64,000 nucleotides of DNA, from the NCBI RefSeq assembly GCF_023155855.1, contig NZ_JAKNUT010000006.1, positions 186,001 through 250,000 on the forward strand, given 5' to 3'. The notes under the pieces were generated by a model. It searched no databases, was not told the DNA's origin, and saw only the letters and a list, made by a program, of their open reading frames with translations. This document shows, in pieces, positions 1-8,450 of the stretch. Position 1 is the stretch's first letter. Every line of letters starts with the position of its first letter. A program made the translations under genes and the position numbers. This DNA is from Microbacterium aoyamense. GTDB lineage: Bacteria > Actinomycetota > Actinomycetes > Actinomycetales > Microbacteriaceae.

Positions 1-1
1 C

Positions 2-130
2 GCCAAGACGTCATCCTCCGACACGTCGAGCTCGTCGTCCGGATCGTCGTCCTCGGGTGGCAGCGACTCGTCTTCTTCGACATCATCGAAGTCGGAGGCG
101 AAGGCCTCCCCCGCACCAGCGGGTTCGTAA
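2..130 (+). CDS. C-terminal tail of a probable FmdB-family zinc-ribbon protein (partial)
   Basis: Only the last 42 codons are present, read in the frame that opens at base 2 and stops at TAA 128-130. What is visible is a low-complexity tail of Ser, Gly, Thr and Lys that ends in APAGS. Actinobacterial FmdB-type zinc-ribbon proteins often carry such a serine-rich tail and often lie directly upstream of mscL, which follows here after 31 bases. The identification is therefore inference from composition and context. The zinc-ribbon cysteines would lie left of the window and cannot be checked. Confidence 0.55.
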   Translation, partial: AKTSSSDTSSSSSGSSSSGGSDSSSSTSSKSEAKASPAPAGS

Positions 131-161
131 CCGGCGCACGCGCGCCGTGAGGGGGCAGCAC

Positions 162-614
162 ATGATCCAGGGTTTCAAGGAGTTCATCACACGCGGAAAC
201 GTCATCGACCTCGCCGTCGCGGTGGTCATCGGCGCAGCGTTCACAGCGGTCGTCAACGCGATCGTCGCGGGACTCATCAATCCGCTCATCGCACTCGTCT
301 TCAAGGCCGACAGCCTCGACCAGGTCGGCCCGACCATCACCGGCCTGCAGGGCCAGGAGGTCTTCTTCCCCCTCGGCGCGATCGTCGGAGCCATCATCAG
401 CTTCCTCGCCGTGGCCGTCGTGGTCTACTTCGTGTTCGTCTTCCCCATGAACAAGTTCAAGGAGCGTGCGGCAGCGCGCGCGGGCGTCGCTGAAGAGGCA
501 CCGGCAGGACCCACGGACGTCGAGCTGCTCACGCAGATCCGCGACCTGCTCGAGCGTCAGACGGGCGTATCCGTCTCGACGACTCCCCCGGCCGGCGACG
601 CACCCAAGGCCTAG
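162..614 (+). CDS. mscL: Large-conductance mechanosensitive channel MscL
   Basis: A 150-residue inner-membrane channel that opens under membrane tension and releases solutes during hypo-osmotic shock. The start MIQGFKEFITRGNVIDLAVA is the family's N-terminal amphipathic helix running into TM1 with its Asn-Val-Ile-Asp segment. TM2 lies at about residues 67-92 and is followed by FPMNKFKE, the usual cytoplasmic boundary. The C-terminus ends in a predicted helix (about 112-130) that would form the pentameric bundle, then a Pro/Thr tail. ATG 162 was chosen because homology starts there and GAGGGGG lies at 149-155. An in-frame extension upstream is Arg-rich and overlaps the preceding gene, so it was rejected. 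Confidence 0.96.
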   Translation: MIQGFKEFITRGNVIDLAVAVVIGAAFTAVVNAIVAGLINPLIALVFKADSLDQVGPTITGLQGQEVFFPLGAIVGAIISFLAVAVVVYFVFVFPMNKFKERAAARAGVAEEAPAGPTDVELLTQIRDLLERQTGVSVSTTPPAGDAPKA

Positions 615-643
615 GACGAACGATCACCTAGGACGAACGATCA
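610..643. repeat. Perfect 17-bp tandem duplication between convergent genes
   Basis: CCTAGGACGAACGATCA occurs twice back to back, at 610-626 and 627-643. The first copy contains the mscL stop codon, and the end of the second supplies the stop codon of the minus-strand gene that ends at 641. It looks like a simple slippage duplication. Confidence 0.9.
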
Positions 644-823
644 ATAGTGCGGCGGGACGTCCTGCCGCATGCGGTCGTCATTGGGGCCACCCGACGGGGG
701 GTCGGATGCCGCGGCATCCGACTCCTCGACGGGCTCGGCCGTCGTGCCCGGCGCCGGGGTGAGCTTCACCCGACGCGAGCCGGGCACGTGCACGACCTTC
801 TGACGCTCGGGATCAGTCGACAT
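641..823 (-). CDS. Small conserved hypothetical protein
   Basis: A 60-residue protein that starts MSTDPERQKVVHVPGSRRVK and ends in NDDRMRQDVPPHY, with a flexible, acidic, Pro/Ala-rich middle and no membrane segment or cysteine. It overlaps the 3' end of the upstream helicase-like gene by 11 bases and is probably co-transcribed with it. The basic N-terminal half and the fixed-looking C-terminal motif suggest a small binding protein. That is only an impression, and no function is assigned. Confidence 0.7.
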   Translation of the reverse strand: MSTDPERQKVVHVPGSRRVKLTPAPGTTAEPVEESDAAASDPPSGGPNDDRMRQDVPPHY

Positions 824-3800
824 CGATCGGCTGCGTGACGGTGCCGGCGCGGGGCTGATCGGGGTCGACCCCGAGCAGCGCCGCGATGCGCGCCGCGACG
901 CTGGCGGGATCGTTGTACAGATCGAACGAGTGCACCCGCACGTAGTGCCAGCCGAGGCGCCGCAGGATCTGCGGACGCAGGCGCAGCGACTCGCGCAGCG
1001 ACTCCCCGATCGTCTCGGGGTCGCTCTCGGCGACGACCGCCTTGCCTTCGTACTGCGCGACGAGCGGAAGCAGTCCGCGGTAGTGCACGTCGACCGCGAC
1101 CCCCAGGGCCCGCAGCTCGCGCGCGAGCGCGAGGGTCAGGGGATCGGCGAGGTCCTCGAGTCGGGCGTCGCGCCCCCGCGCGGCGAGTCCGCCGAGGATG
1201 CTCATGATGATCGCGGCACCGTACTCGAGGCGTCCGTCCTCGAACGCCGTCGGGCGGATCGAAGAGACGATCACCATCGATCGGCGGGCGCGCGTCATCC
1301 CGACCGTGAGGAGTCGCTCGCCGTCGGGCGTGGACAGGTCGCCGAAGTCGCTCAGGACACGCCCGTGCTTCGTGAGGCCGAACCCGAGCGAGAACACCAC
1401 GCGGTCGCGACTCTCGGCGACGGACTCCTCGAGCGTCAGCACCGCGAACGGCTCGGCCGTGTCGCGCGAGACGAAGTCGGCGACGTCGGTACGACCCGCG
1501 AACGCGTGCTCGACGGCGGCGCGGATGCGCTCGGCATGCTTGGCACTCGCCGTCACGACCATGAGCGACTCGTTGCCACGGTTCACGGCGTGCTCGACGA
1601 CAAGAGTCACGACGCGCGCGACCTCGGCATCCGGACTCTCGACGGCTCCCGTGACCGGATCGGGCATCCCCGTCCCGCCCTCGACGTAGTCGACGCTGAG
1701 ACTCCCCCGCCCGAGGTACGAACCCGCCCACGGATACGAGACGATCTCGCCGCCGTAGAACGCGGCGTTGACGAGCTCGGCGAGGTCCTCGCCGCCCGCG
1801 CGGTAGCTGCGCGTCAGGGTCTCGACGGGGACGATCTCGGCGAGACGCTCGAAGACGCTCGCCTCATCGAAGGGCTCGGGCTCCTCGGCGCGCGGCGCCG
1901 ACGTCATGCGGAACGCGTCTTCGGGGGCCGGGGCCGGGCCGGTCGCGATCCGGAACGGCGTCGGCTTCTGGGTCACGGGGTCACCGAACACGACGATCTG
2001 GCGCGCGCGACGCAGCGCGGGCGCGGCCTCGGCGATGCACAGGGCGGCGGCATCCGCGATGATCACGACGTCGAACCCGAAGTCGTCGGGAATCGACGGC
2101 ACGTCGTACGGAGACGCGAGCCACACCGGAGCGAGCGTCCGCAAAAGCGAGGGTGCGGCGTCGAACGCGGCGCGCGGCGTCGCGGCGCCGTCCTTGAGCG
2201 CGCGCTTGAGCGCGTCCGCCTCGGCCGCGTCATCGACGATGCCGATGCGCCACTGCGTCGCGAGCTGAGCCGCGAGGAGGGGTCCGGATGCCTGGGCATG
2301 CGCCTCGTCGACGAGACGGAAGTCGCGCTCGAGGCGATCGACGACGGCGGTGTTGGCGCCCAGGAGCGCACGCTCGGAGCGCAGGAGGTGCTCGAGCGCG
2401 GACTGCCACCACGCGAACTCGAGCTCGGCGCCCACGAGCTTCTCGGGCACGTGCCTGACCGAGAGCTCGGTGAGCAGCGGCTCCAGGCCGAGGCTTGCGA
2501 GCTCGGTGCGCAGCGTCGCGCGCTCGACGAGATTGTCGAAGACCGCGGACTCCGCGGCGAGGCCCGCGAGCGTGCGCACGAGCTCGGCGACGGGCAGGGT
2601 CGAGAGGCGATCCGCGTCGCCGCGTCCGAGCGCGGCATCCAGTTCCGCGAGCTCGGCGTCCACGCGCTGCCACGCGACCTGCACGTCGGCGATGCCGATC
2701 GGGATCTCGGGCGTGACGCCGGCGTCGACGAACCGCTGCCACTGTGTGCGCTGCTGCTGGATGCGCACGAGCGCCTCGTGCATGTCGACGACGTGGACGC
2801 CGGGGCGGACGTACTCCTTCGACAGCCGCTTGAGGCGGCGGCGGTTGGCGCTCGACATCTCGGGCGCGTCGCGGCGCGGGCCGTGGGCCTGGATGAGCTC
2901 GCCGAGCGGCCGCTCGAACACCGTGAGACTGAACCGGTCGAGCGAGTCGCGGATGCCCTGCAGGAGCCGCAGGTATGCGCCGAGCTCGGCGATCGTCTGG
3001 AACGGACGCATGTGCGTCTGCGCGATGAGCTCGTACCCGCGCTCGAGCAGGGCGGGGACCTCCTGCCGGTGCAGGCGGCTCGCGAGCGCATGAGCGCCGC
3101 GGGCGTCCTCCGTCGTGGCGAAGCTCACGCCGTACCACGGCGAGTCATCGGGCCCGAAGCGGAACTCCCCCATGCGCGCCGCCGCGGCGAGCTTGGCCGC
3201 CGCTTCGGGGCGATTCTCGGCGAGGCGCTCGAGGGTGCGCGGGTCGAAGCGCGCGGAGGTCGCCGCATCCGGGGACTCCGCCGACAGGGTCGAGAGGGCG
3301 CGGAGCACGTCGAGCGCCGAGACGCCGAGCGCGGGATGACGCACCGTCACGGCGCCGCGATAGTCGCGCAGCACGCCGCGCAGGCGCACGAGCGCATCGT
3401 CGATGTCGGCGACCTTGGGCTTCTCCGCCTTCTCGTTGCGTCCGATCGCCCGCACGAGATCGCGCTGCAGATGCCGGGGCGAGACGGCGAGTCCGGGCAG
3501 GCCGATGCCGGCGAGCCTGTGGCGTGCCCCTTCGAGGGTCGATCGGCGCGCGCTCACGACGAGGACGCGCTTGCCGTCGCGCACGAGCGCGCCGACGGCG
3601 TTGATGACGGTCTGCGTGCCGCCGGTGCCCGGCAGGGTGTGCACGGCGAGCGACTGCCCGGCGACGATGCGCGCGAGGACGTCCTCCTGCTCGGCGTCGG
3701 CGTCGAGCAGGTAGTTGTCGGATGCCGGGGCCCGCTCGTCCGGATTCGTGCGCGCCCGCACCTCGCGCACCGCCGCGAGACGCTCGCGGTCGTCGTGATG

Positions 3801-4574
3801 CCCCGCGAGCGCGTTCAGGATCGGATGATCGAGGTTCGCGGCATCCGCCCGCATCGCCGTCCCGACGTCGCCGAAGCTCGAGACGAGCAGACGCGGCTGC
3901 ACCGTGAACGACGGGATCGTCGCCGTCAGGGCGCGAAGGCGGTCGATGACGGGCTGCGGCTTGAAGACGCCTTCGTCGTAGGCGAGCGCGGCGAGGCCCT
4001 GCGCGTCGACGATGATGCCGAAGTGCTCCGCGAGCGTCGTCACGAGCTGCGGGTTCACGGCGTACGCGCCGTGCAGCTTCACTTCGAAGTCGGTCTGGTG
4101 GCGCCGGATCGCGAGCGGCCGCAGCAGGACGGGAGCGCAGAAGTCGTCCTCGCCGACGCGCCACGACGCGAGCCCGACAGACAGGTGCACGGTGTCGAGG
4201 CCGCGGGTCGTGCGCAGTTCGACGCTCTTGTTCGTGATGCGCTCGGCCGCCATCCGCGCCGTGCGCAGTGCGACCTCGTCGCGGAAGAGCCCGGACAGCA
4301 GCGTCGAGCGCCCCGTCAGGAACTGCGGCAGACTGCCGGGGTGCGCTTTGGTGATCTCGATCGCGGCGTCGTCGCTCGCCATGTGCAGAAGCGTCGAGCG
4401 ACCGCCCAGCTGACCCGCTTCGGTCTGCAGACGTTCGCGTTCGGGGTCGGCGATGTGCGCGACCGTCACCCCGGGCTCGGCCACGGCGAGGTCGCCGGGC
4501 GTCGCCGTCGGGTCGGATTCGTCCGCACCGGCCGGATTGTCATCCGCCAAGGTGCTCCCGTCTGCTCGCCACAC
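813..4574 (-). CDS. Large helicase-like protein with degenerate ATPase motifs and C-terminal REase-like domain
   Basis: A 1253-residue protein with the layout of a superfamily 1 (Dna2/Upf1-like) helicase followed by an REase_MTES_1575-type C-terminal domain at about 1140-1253. The ATPase signatures are eroded. The Walker A position reads LPGTGGTQTV (314-323), with Gly where the catalytic Lys belongs. The Walker B position reads VVIIADAAAL (836-845) instead of a DE-A motif, and motif III is GDPVTQKP (864-871). The TRSYR segment (921-925) and motif VI MTRARRS (1093-1099) remain recognisable. The nuclease-like end keeps AESDP and a LGWHYVRVHS strand, but the first acidic residue of the active site is not obvious. 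Start GTG 4574 is the longest choice, with only a weak AGGGTGG upstream, so a later start is possible. Likely a nucleic-acid-binding scaffold or pseudo-helicase; function unknown. Confidence 0.8.
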   Translation of the reverse strand: MWRADGSTLADDNPAGADESDPTATPGDLAVAEPGVTVAHIADPERERLQTEAGQLGGRSTLLHMASDDAAIEITKAHPGSLPQFLTGRSTLLSGLFRDEVALRTARMAAERITNKSVELRTTRGLDTVHLSVGLASWRVGEDDFCAPVLLRPLAIRRHQTDFEVKLHGAYAVNPQLVTTLAEHFGIIVDAQGLAALAYDEGVFKPQPVIDRLRALTATIPSFTVQPRLLVSSFGDVGTAMRADAANLDHPILNALAGHHDDRERLAAVREVRARTNPDERAPASDNYLLDADAEQEDVLARIVAGQSLAVHTLPGTGGTQTVINAVGALVRDGKRVLVVSARRSTLEGARHRLAGIGLPGLAVSPRHLQRDLVRAIGRNEKAEKPKVADIDDALVRLRGVLRDYRGAVTVRHPALGVSALDVLRALSTLSAESPDAATSARFDPRTLERLAENRPEAAAKLAAAARMGEFRFGPDDSPWYGVSFATTEDARGAHALASRLHRQEVPALLERGYELIAQTHMRPFQTIAELGAYLRLLQGIRDSLDRFSLTVFERPLGELIQAHGPRRDAPEMSSANRRRLKRLSKEYVRPGVHVVDMHEALVRIQQQRTQWQRFVDAGVTPEIPIGIADVQVAWQRVDAELAELDAALGRGDADRLSTLPVAELVRTLAGLAAESAVFDNLVERATLRTELASLGLEPLLTELSVRHVPEKLVGAELEFAWWQSALEHLLRSERALLGANTAVVDRLERDFRLVDEAHAQASGPLLAAQLATQWRIGIVDDAAEADALKRALKDGAATPRAAFDAAPSLLRTLAPVWLASPYDVPSIPDDFGFDVVIIADAAALCIAEAAPALRRARQIVVFGDPVTQKPTPFRIATGPAPAPEDAFRMTSAPRAEEPEPFDEASVFERLAEIVPVETLTRSYRAGGEDLAELVNAAFYGGEIVSYPWAGSYLGRGSLSVDYVEGGTGMPDPVTGAVESPDAEVARVVTLVVEHAVNRGNESLMVVTASAKHAERIRAAVEHAFAGRTDVADFVSRDTAEPFAVLTLEESVAESRDRVVFSLGFGLTKHGRVLSDFGDLSTPDGERLLTVGMTRARRSMVIVSSIRPTAFEDGRLEYGAAIIMSILGGLAARGRDARLEDLADPLTLALARELRALGVAVDVHYRGLLPLVAQYEGKAVVAESDPETIGESLRESLRLRPQILRRLGWHYVRVHSFDLYNDPASVAARIAALLGVDPDQPRAGTVTQPIDVD

Positions 4575-4795
4575 ACGGCCACCCTAGGCGGCGACACGCG
4601 GAGCCCCTTGCATCTGCGCCGGGTTTCGCGGTATTGGAGGCTGGTCACTTCTCCTTGGGGGCTCGACCGCCCGGCCGCCCTGTCATGGTCGCCTGCCCGG
4701 CGTTCTCCTCCTCCCCAGGCCCGGTGCGACGCGTCCTCCTCCCCAGCTCGTCCGGCATCGCGCCCGGCGCGCCGCCCCACCGGAAGGATCGTGTC

Positions 4796-5344
4796 ATGAC
4801 CGGATCGCCCCGCTACCTCGTCCACCCCTCACCCGTCGGCGACATCATCATCGTCACCGACGACGACAGCATCCTCACCCTGCATCCCTTCGACGGTCCG
4901 CTCGGCGCGGAGCTCGAGCGCATCGCGCTGACGCTGCACGCCGTTCCCGAACCCGCCGCGCTTCGCGCTGAAGATCAGGCGTCCGATCCGGCGGCCATCG
5001 CCGCCGCGCAGCTCGATGAGTACTTCGAGGGCGAGCGGCGGGCGTTCGACCTCCCCCTCGACTGGAGCGGCGTGCGCGGCTTCACGGGCGAAGCGCTCGC
5101 GGCCGTCTGCGACATCCCGTACGGCGAGACGGCGGGCTACGGCGAAGTCGCGATCATGGCCGGCCGGCCGCGCGCGGCGCGGGCGGTGGGCACGGCGTGC
5201 GCATCGACGCCGTTCTCGATCGTCGTCCCCGTGCACCGGGTCGTGCGCGCCGACGGATCGCTCGGCGAATACGGCGGGCGCCCCGACATCAAACGCTCCC
5301 TGATCGACCTCGAACAGCAGACCCTCGGCGCCGCGGGCGTGTAG
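4796..5344 (+). CDS. Alkyltransferase-like protein: Ogt/MGMT fold lacking the catalytic cysteine
   Basis: A 182-residue protein with the two-domain architecture of O6-alkylguanine-DNA alkyltransferase. The N-terminal beta domain covers about 1-85. The DNA-binding domain covers about 93-172 and contains IPYGETAGYGEVA and RAARAVGTACASTP, the helix-turn-helix and Arg-finger region. The active-site motif, normally PCHRV, reads PVHRV (145-149; codons ccc gtg cac cgg), so the methyl-accepting Cys is Val. Proteins of this fold without the Cys (ATL proteins) bind O6-alkylguanine without repairing it and flag it for nucleotide excision repair. That role is the inference here. ATG 4796 has GGAAGGA seven bases upstream. 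The gene ends before a strong hairpin. Confidence 0.85.
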   Translation: MTGSPRYLVHPSPVGDIIIVTDDDSILTLHPFDGPLGAELERIALTLHAVPEPAALRAEDQASDPAAIAAAQLDEYFEGERRAFDLPLDWSGVRGFTGEALAAVCDIPYGETAGYGEVAIMAGRPRAARAVGTACASTPFSIVVPVHRVVRADGSLGEYGGRPDIKRSLIDLEQQTLGAAGV

Positions 5345-5361
5345 GCCGCCCGTGCACGAGT

Positions 5362-5398
5362 GCGGCCCCGGGGAGGATGCCATCCGCCCCGGGGCCGC
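5362..5398. terminator. Strong bidirectional hairpin between convergent genes
   Basis: GCGGCCCCGGGG (5362-5373) and CCCCGGGGCCGC (5387-5398) form a perfect 12-bp stem. The inner GGAT/ATCC pairs extend it towards a three-base loop. It lies between the converging alkyltransferase-like gene and the actP operon. There is no U-tract, as is common in high-GC actinobacteria. Confidence 0.75.
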
Positions 5399-5422
5399 GA
5401 ACCACGGTCGTGCTGGTGCCTC

Positions 5423-7042
5423 CTAGTGGCTCGTCGCCTTCTCGGCGCCGAATCCGGTCAGCGAGCGGACGTCCATCTCGGCCGCCAGCTTCGGATCCTC
5501 GTCCTTCTTCGACGTCACCGAGCCGAGCCAGCCGAGGAAGAACCCGAGCGGGATCGAGACGATGCCCGGGTTGTTCAGCGGCCAGATCGCGGTGCCGACC
5601 TTGAAGACGCTCGTGCCGTCGGCCGGGCCCCAGAACACGGGCGAGAGGAGGATGAGCACGACGCACGAGATGAGTCCGCCGTACATGCTCCACACCGCAC
5701 CGCGCGTCGTGAAGTTGCGCCAGAAGAGCGAGTACAGAATCGTCGGCAGGTTCGCCGAGGCCGCCACCGCGAAGGCGAGCGCCACGAGGAACGCGACGTT
5801 CTGACCCTGCACGCCGATGCCGCCGAGGATCGCGAGAACACCGATCACGATCACCGTGCGACGTGCGACCTTGACCTCACCGCCCTCGGGGACGTTGCCC
5901 TTCTTGACGACGTTCGCGTAGATGTCGTGCGCGAACGACGCCGCCGCCGTGATCGTGAGCCCCGCGACGACCGCGAGGATCGTCGCGAACGCGACCGCCG
6001 AGATGAACCCGAGCAGCACGGGGCCGCCGAGGTGCAGCGCGAGCAGGGGTGCCGCCGAGTTGACGCCACCGGGCGCTGCGGCGATCTCCTCCGGCCCGAC
6101 GAGCGCGCCGGCGCCGTAGCCGAGCACGAGCGTGAGCAGGTAGAACAGGCCGATGAGCCAGATGGCCCACACGACCGAGCGACGGGCTTCCTTCGCCGTG
6201 GGCACCGTGTAGAAGCGCATCAGCACGTGCGGCAGACCCGCCGTGCCGAGCACGAGCGCGATCGCGAGCGAGATGAAGTCCCACGGGTTGGCGCCGTACT
6301 GCAGTCCCGGTCCGAGGATGGCCTCCCCCTTCGGCGACATCTCCACGGCCTTGCCGAGGAGCGTGTCGAGGCTGAAGCCGTTGATCGCGAGCACCCAGAT
6401 CGTCATGACCAGCGCCCCGCCGATGAGCAGGAACGCCTTGACGATCTGCACCCAGGTCGTGCCCTTCATGCCGCCGACGAGCACGTAGACGATCATGAGG
6501 ACGCCCACGACGGCGACGACGATCGACTGTCCGAGCTGGTCGCTGATGCCGAGCAGCAGCGACACGAGGCCGCCGGCGCCCGCCATCTGCGCGAGCAGGT
6601 AGAAGAAGCACACCGCGAGGGTCGTGATCGCGGCCGCCATGCGCACGGGACCCTGCTTGAGTCGGAAGGACAGCACGTCGGCCATCGTGAACTTGCCCGT
6701 GTTGCGCATGAGCTCGGCGACGAGGAGCAGCGCGACGAGCCACGCGACGAGGAACCCGATCGAGTACAGGAACCCGTCGAAGCCGTTGATCGCGATGGCG
6801 CCGCAGATGCCGAGGAACGACGCGGCCGAGAGGTAGTCGCCCGAGATCGCGAAACCGTTCTGCGGCCCCGTGAACGAGCGGCCGGCTGCGTAATAGTCCG
6901 CCGCCGTCTTGTTGTTGCGACTCGCGCGGATGACGATGAACAGCGTCACGGCGACGAATGCGCCGAAGATCGAGATGTTCAGGATGGGGTTGTTCTCCAC
7001 GGTCTGCACCGCGGCGTGGATCGCTCCGAAGACGTCGTTCAT
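5423..7042 (-). CDS. actP: Sodium:solute symporter, acetate/monocarboxylate type (ActP/MctC-like)
   Basis: A 539-residue membrane protein of the sodium:solute symporter family, expected to have about 13 transmembrane helices. It probably imports acetate or related short monocarboxylates with a cation. Family features are AADYYAAGRSFTGPQNG near residue 45, the GDYLSAASFLG segment that follows, the KGTTWVQIVKA loop, and GLPHVLMRFYTVPTAKEARR in the middle of the protein. It overlaps the upstream DUF485 gene by four bases (ATGA), the standard actP partner arrangement. A GAF-LuxR regulator diverges on the far side of that gene. Substrate choice (acetate, propionate or pyruvate) cannot be read from the sequence. 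Confidence 0.9.
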   Translation of the reverse strand: MNDVFGAIHAAVQTVENNPILNISIFGAFVAVTLFIVIRASRNNKTAADYYAAGRSFTGPQNGFAISGDYLSAASFLGICGAIAINGFDGFLYSIGFLVAWLVALLLVAELMRNTGKFTMADVLSFRLKQGPVRMAAAITTLAVCFFYLLAQMAGAGGLVSLLLGISDQLGQSIVVAVVGVLMIVYVLVGGMKGTTWVQIVKAFLLIGGALVMTIWVLAINGFSLDTLLGKAVEMSPKGEAILGPGLQYGANPWDFISLAIALVLGTAGLPHVLMRFYTVPTAKEARRSVVWAIWLIGLFYLLTLVLGYGAGALVGPEEIAAAPGGVNSAAPLLALHLGGPVLLGFISAVAFATILAVVAGLTITAAASFAHDIYANVVKKGNVPEGGEVKVARRTVIVIGVLAILGGIGVQGQNVAFLVALAFAVAASANLPTILYSLFWRNFTTRGAVWSMYGGLISCVVLILLSPVFWGPADGTSVFKVGTAIWPLNNPGIVSIPLGFFLGWLGSVTSKKDEDPKLAAEMDVRSLTGFGAEKATSH

Positions 7043-7404
7043 GCCGAGACCCCGTTCTGTCCTGACTCCTTGGATTCGAGGTCCTCGCGGATCTCAGCGG
7101 CGATCGGGTCGAGCTTGCGGTTGGCGTACGCGACGTAGCCCATCGTGATGGCGAAGGTCGTCACGAACTGGCCGAGGCCCAACAGCAGGCCGACGTTGAT
7201 GTTGCCCCACACGGGCGTCGCCATGAACGCCGGGGCGAACGACGACAACAGGACGAACGTGAAGTACCAGACGAGGAACGCGATCGCCATGGGGAAGACG
7301 AAGCTGCGTTGCCGCCGCTTCAGCTCCGTGAATCGCGGGGATCGCTCCTCCGCGATGTAGTCGATGCCACCGGGGGGTGCGGCATCCGTCCGGGACTCGG
7401 ACAT
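7039..7404 (-). CDS. DUF485 membrane protein, partner of the symporter
   Basis: A 121-residue protein with two transmembrane helices (about 43-65 and 76-98) and a charged C-terminal tail. It belongs to the DUF485 (YjcH-like) family that almost always precedes an acetate/monocarboxylate symporter gene. It is first in a two-gene operon and overlaps actP by four bases, so translation is probably coupled. The N-terminus is soluble (MSESRTDAAPPGGIDYIAEE). Its role is probably as a small accessory subunit of the transporter, inferred from context. Expression may be controlled from the divergent intergenic region that holds a 20-bp palindrome. Confidence 0.88.
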   Translation of the reverse strand: MSESRTDAAPPGGIDYIAEERSPRFTELKRRQRSFVFPMAIAFLVWYFTFVLLSSFAPAFMATPVWGNINVGLLLGLGQFVTTFAITMGYVAYANRKLDPIAAEIREDLESKESGQNGVSA

Positions 7405-7427
7405 GTGGCCTCCTTGCCTACATGGAT

Positions 7428-7447
7428 GCGGCGCAGCGCTGCGCCGC
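7428..7447. promoter_or_regulatory. Perfect 20-bp palindrome in the divergent DUF485-actP / LuxR promoter region
   Basis: GCGGCGCAGCGCTGCGCCGC is a perfect 20-bp palindrome 24 bp upstream of the DUF485 start codon. It lies in the 139-bp region shared with the divergent GAF-LuxR gene. A TAGGGT (-10-like) hexamer for the regulator lies at 7487-7492. Operator function is inference. Confidence 0.5.
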
Positions 7448-7543
7448 CGGGGGACCGACCCCAGCAGGGGGCGCCGAGGCCGGTGGTAGGGTCGACGCTA
7501 CGAAAGACGGCGAAGACGCCGTACCCCCGGAAGTAGGTAATGC

Positions 7544-8404
7544 GTGGGCGCAGCACCGGTGAGCAACGAATCGGGCGAGCACCTCGTCGCGCGCGCCGTC
7601 GAGCAGCTCACGCGACGTACGCGCTTCCCCGTCGCGTTCGGCGGCCTCGAGAAGGACGGCTCGGTCCACGTGACGGCGATCACCGGCGCCCGCACGCAGC
7701 ACCTGCAGGGGCTCGTCGTCGGCAAGGGCCGGGGCCTCGGCGGCAAGGCGCTCGTCGAGAAGCGGCCCCGCCTCGCCCTCGACTACCGGTCGTCGCGCAG
7801 CATCACGCACGACTACGACCGGATGATCCTCGGCGAGGGTATCTCGACGCTGTTCGCCGTGCCGATCGTCGTGGCGGGCCGTGCGCGCGGGGTCATCTAC
7901 TGCGGGTCGTGGTCGGAGGCGCCCGTCGGCGATGTCGTCGCCGGCCCCGCGTTCGAGGTCGCGACCGAGCTCGCGACCGAACTCCGGGTGCGCGACGAGG
8001 TCGAACGGCGCGTGTCGCTCGCTCCCGTGACGGCACCGATCCCGGTCTTCGGTGCCTCGGCGCGGGAAGAGCTGCGCGAGAGCTATGCCGAACTGCGCAG
8101 CATCGCGGCGAGCGTCGAGGACGCCGCCCTGCGTCAACGCCTCGAGGTGATCGAGCGTCGCCTGGCATCCATCTCGACCGATGCTCCGGCCGAGCCGCTC
8201 TCGCTCGACGTGCGGCTCTCGCCGCGCGAGACCGACGTGCTCGCGTGCGCCGCGCTCGGCGCGACGAATGCCGAGATCGCCGCGACGCTCGCACTGAAAG
8301 AGGTCACGGTCAAGTCGTACCTGCAGGCGGCGATGGGGAAGCTGGATGCCTCGACCCGCCACGCGGCCGTTGCCAAAGCACGTCGCGCGGGACTTCTGCC
8401 CTGA
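7544..8404 (+). CDS. GAF-LuxR type transcriptional regulator
   Basis: A 286-residue protein. Its first about 150 residues look like a GAF-type sensor domain (segment LFAVPIVVAGRARGVIYCGS). A short helical linker follows, then a C-terminal LuxR-type helix-turn-helix at about 220-284 with LSPRETDVLACAALGATNAE and the recognition helix VKSYLQAAMGKLD. GTG 7544 has GGAAG about eleven bases upstream. ATG 7540 is in another frame, and GTG 7559 has no ribosome site. It is divergent from DUF485-actP with a palindrome between them. A natural guess is control of carboxylate uptake in response to a small ligand, but no ligand can be inferred. Confidence 0.85.
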   Translation: MGAAPVSNESGEHLVARAVEQLTRRTRFPVAFGGLEKDGSVHVTAITGARTQHLQGLVVGKGRGLGGKALVEKRPRLALDYRSSRSITHDYDRMILGEGISTLFAVPIVVAGRARGVIYCGSWSEAPVGDVVAGPAFEVATELATELRVRDEVERRVSLAPVTAPIPVFGASAREELRESYAELRSIAASVEDAALRQRLEVIERRLASISTDAPAEPLSLDVRLSPRETDVLACAALGATNAEIAATLALKEVTVKSYLQAAMGKLDASTRHAAVAKARRAGLLP

Positions 8405-8450
8405 CATAGTCCTGCACAATTCCGGTCACAATTCGCGTATTGTGCGCTTC

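Noticed and set aside
930..4799. Long plus-strand open frame opposite the helicase-like gene
   Set aside because: It is Arg/Glu/His-rich, has no domain, and exists only because high-GC DNA lacks stops in that frame; the minus-strand gene carries the recognisable motifs.
5360..7138. 592-codon plus-strand frame opposite actP
   Set aside because: Extreme Arg/His/Asp composition without motifs; the reverse strand encodes a clear sodium:solute symporter.
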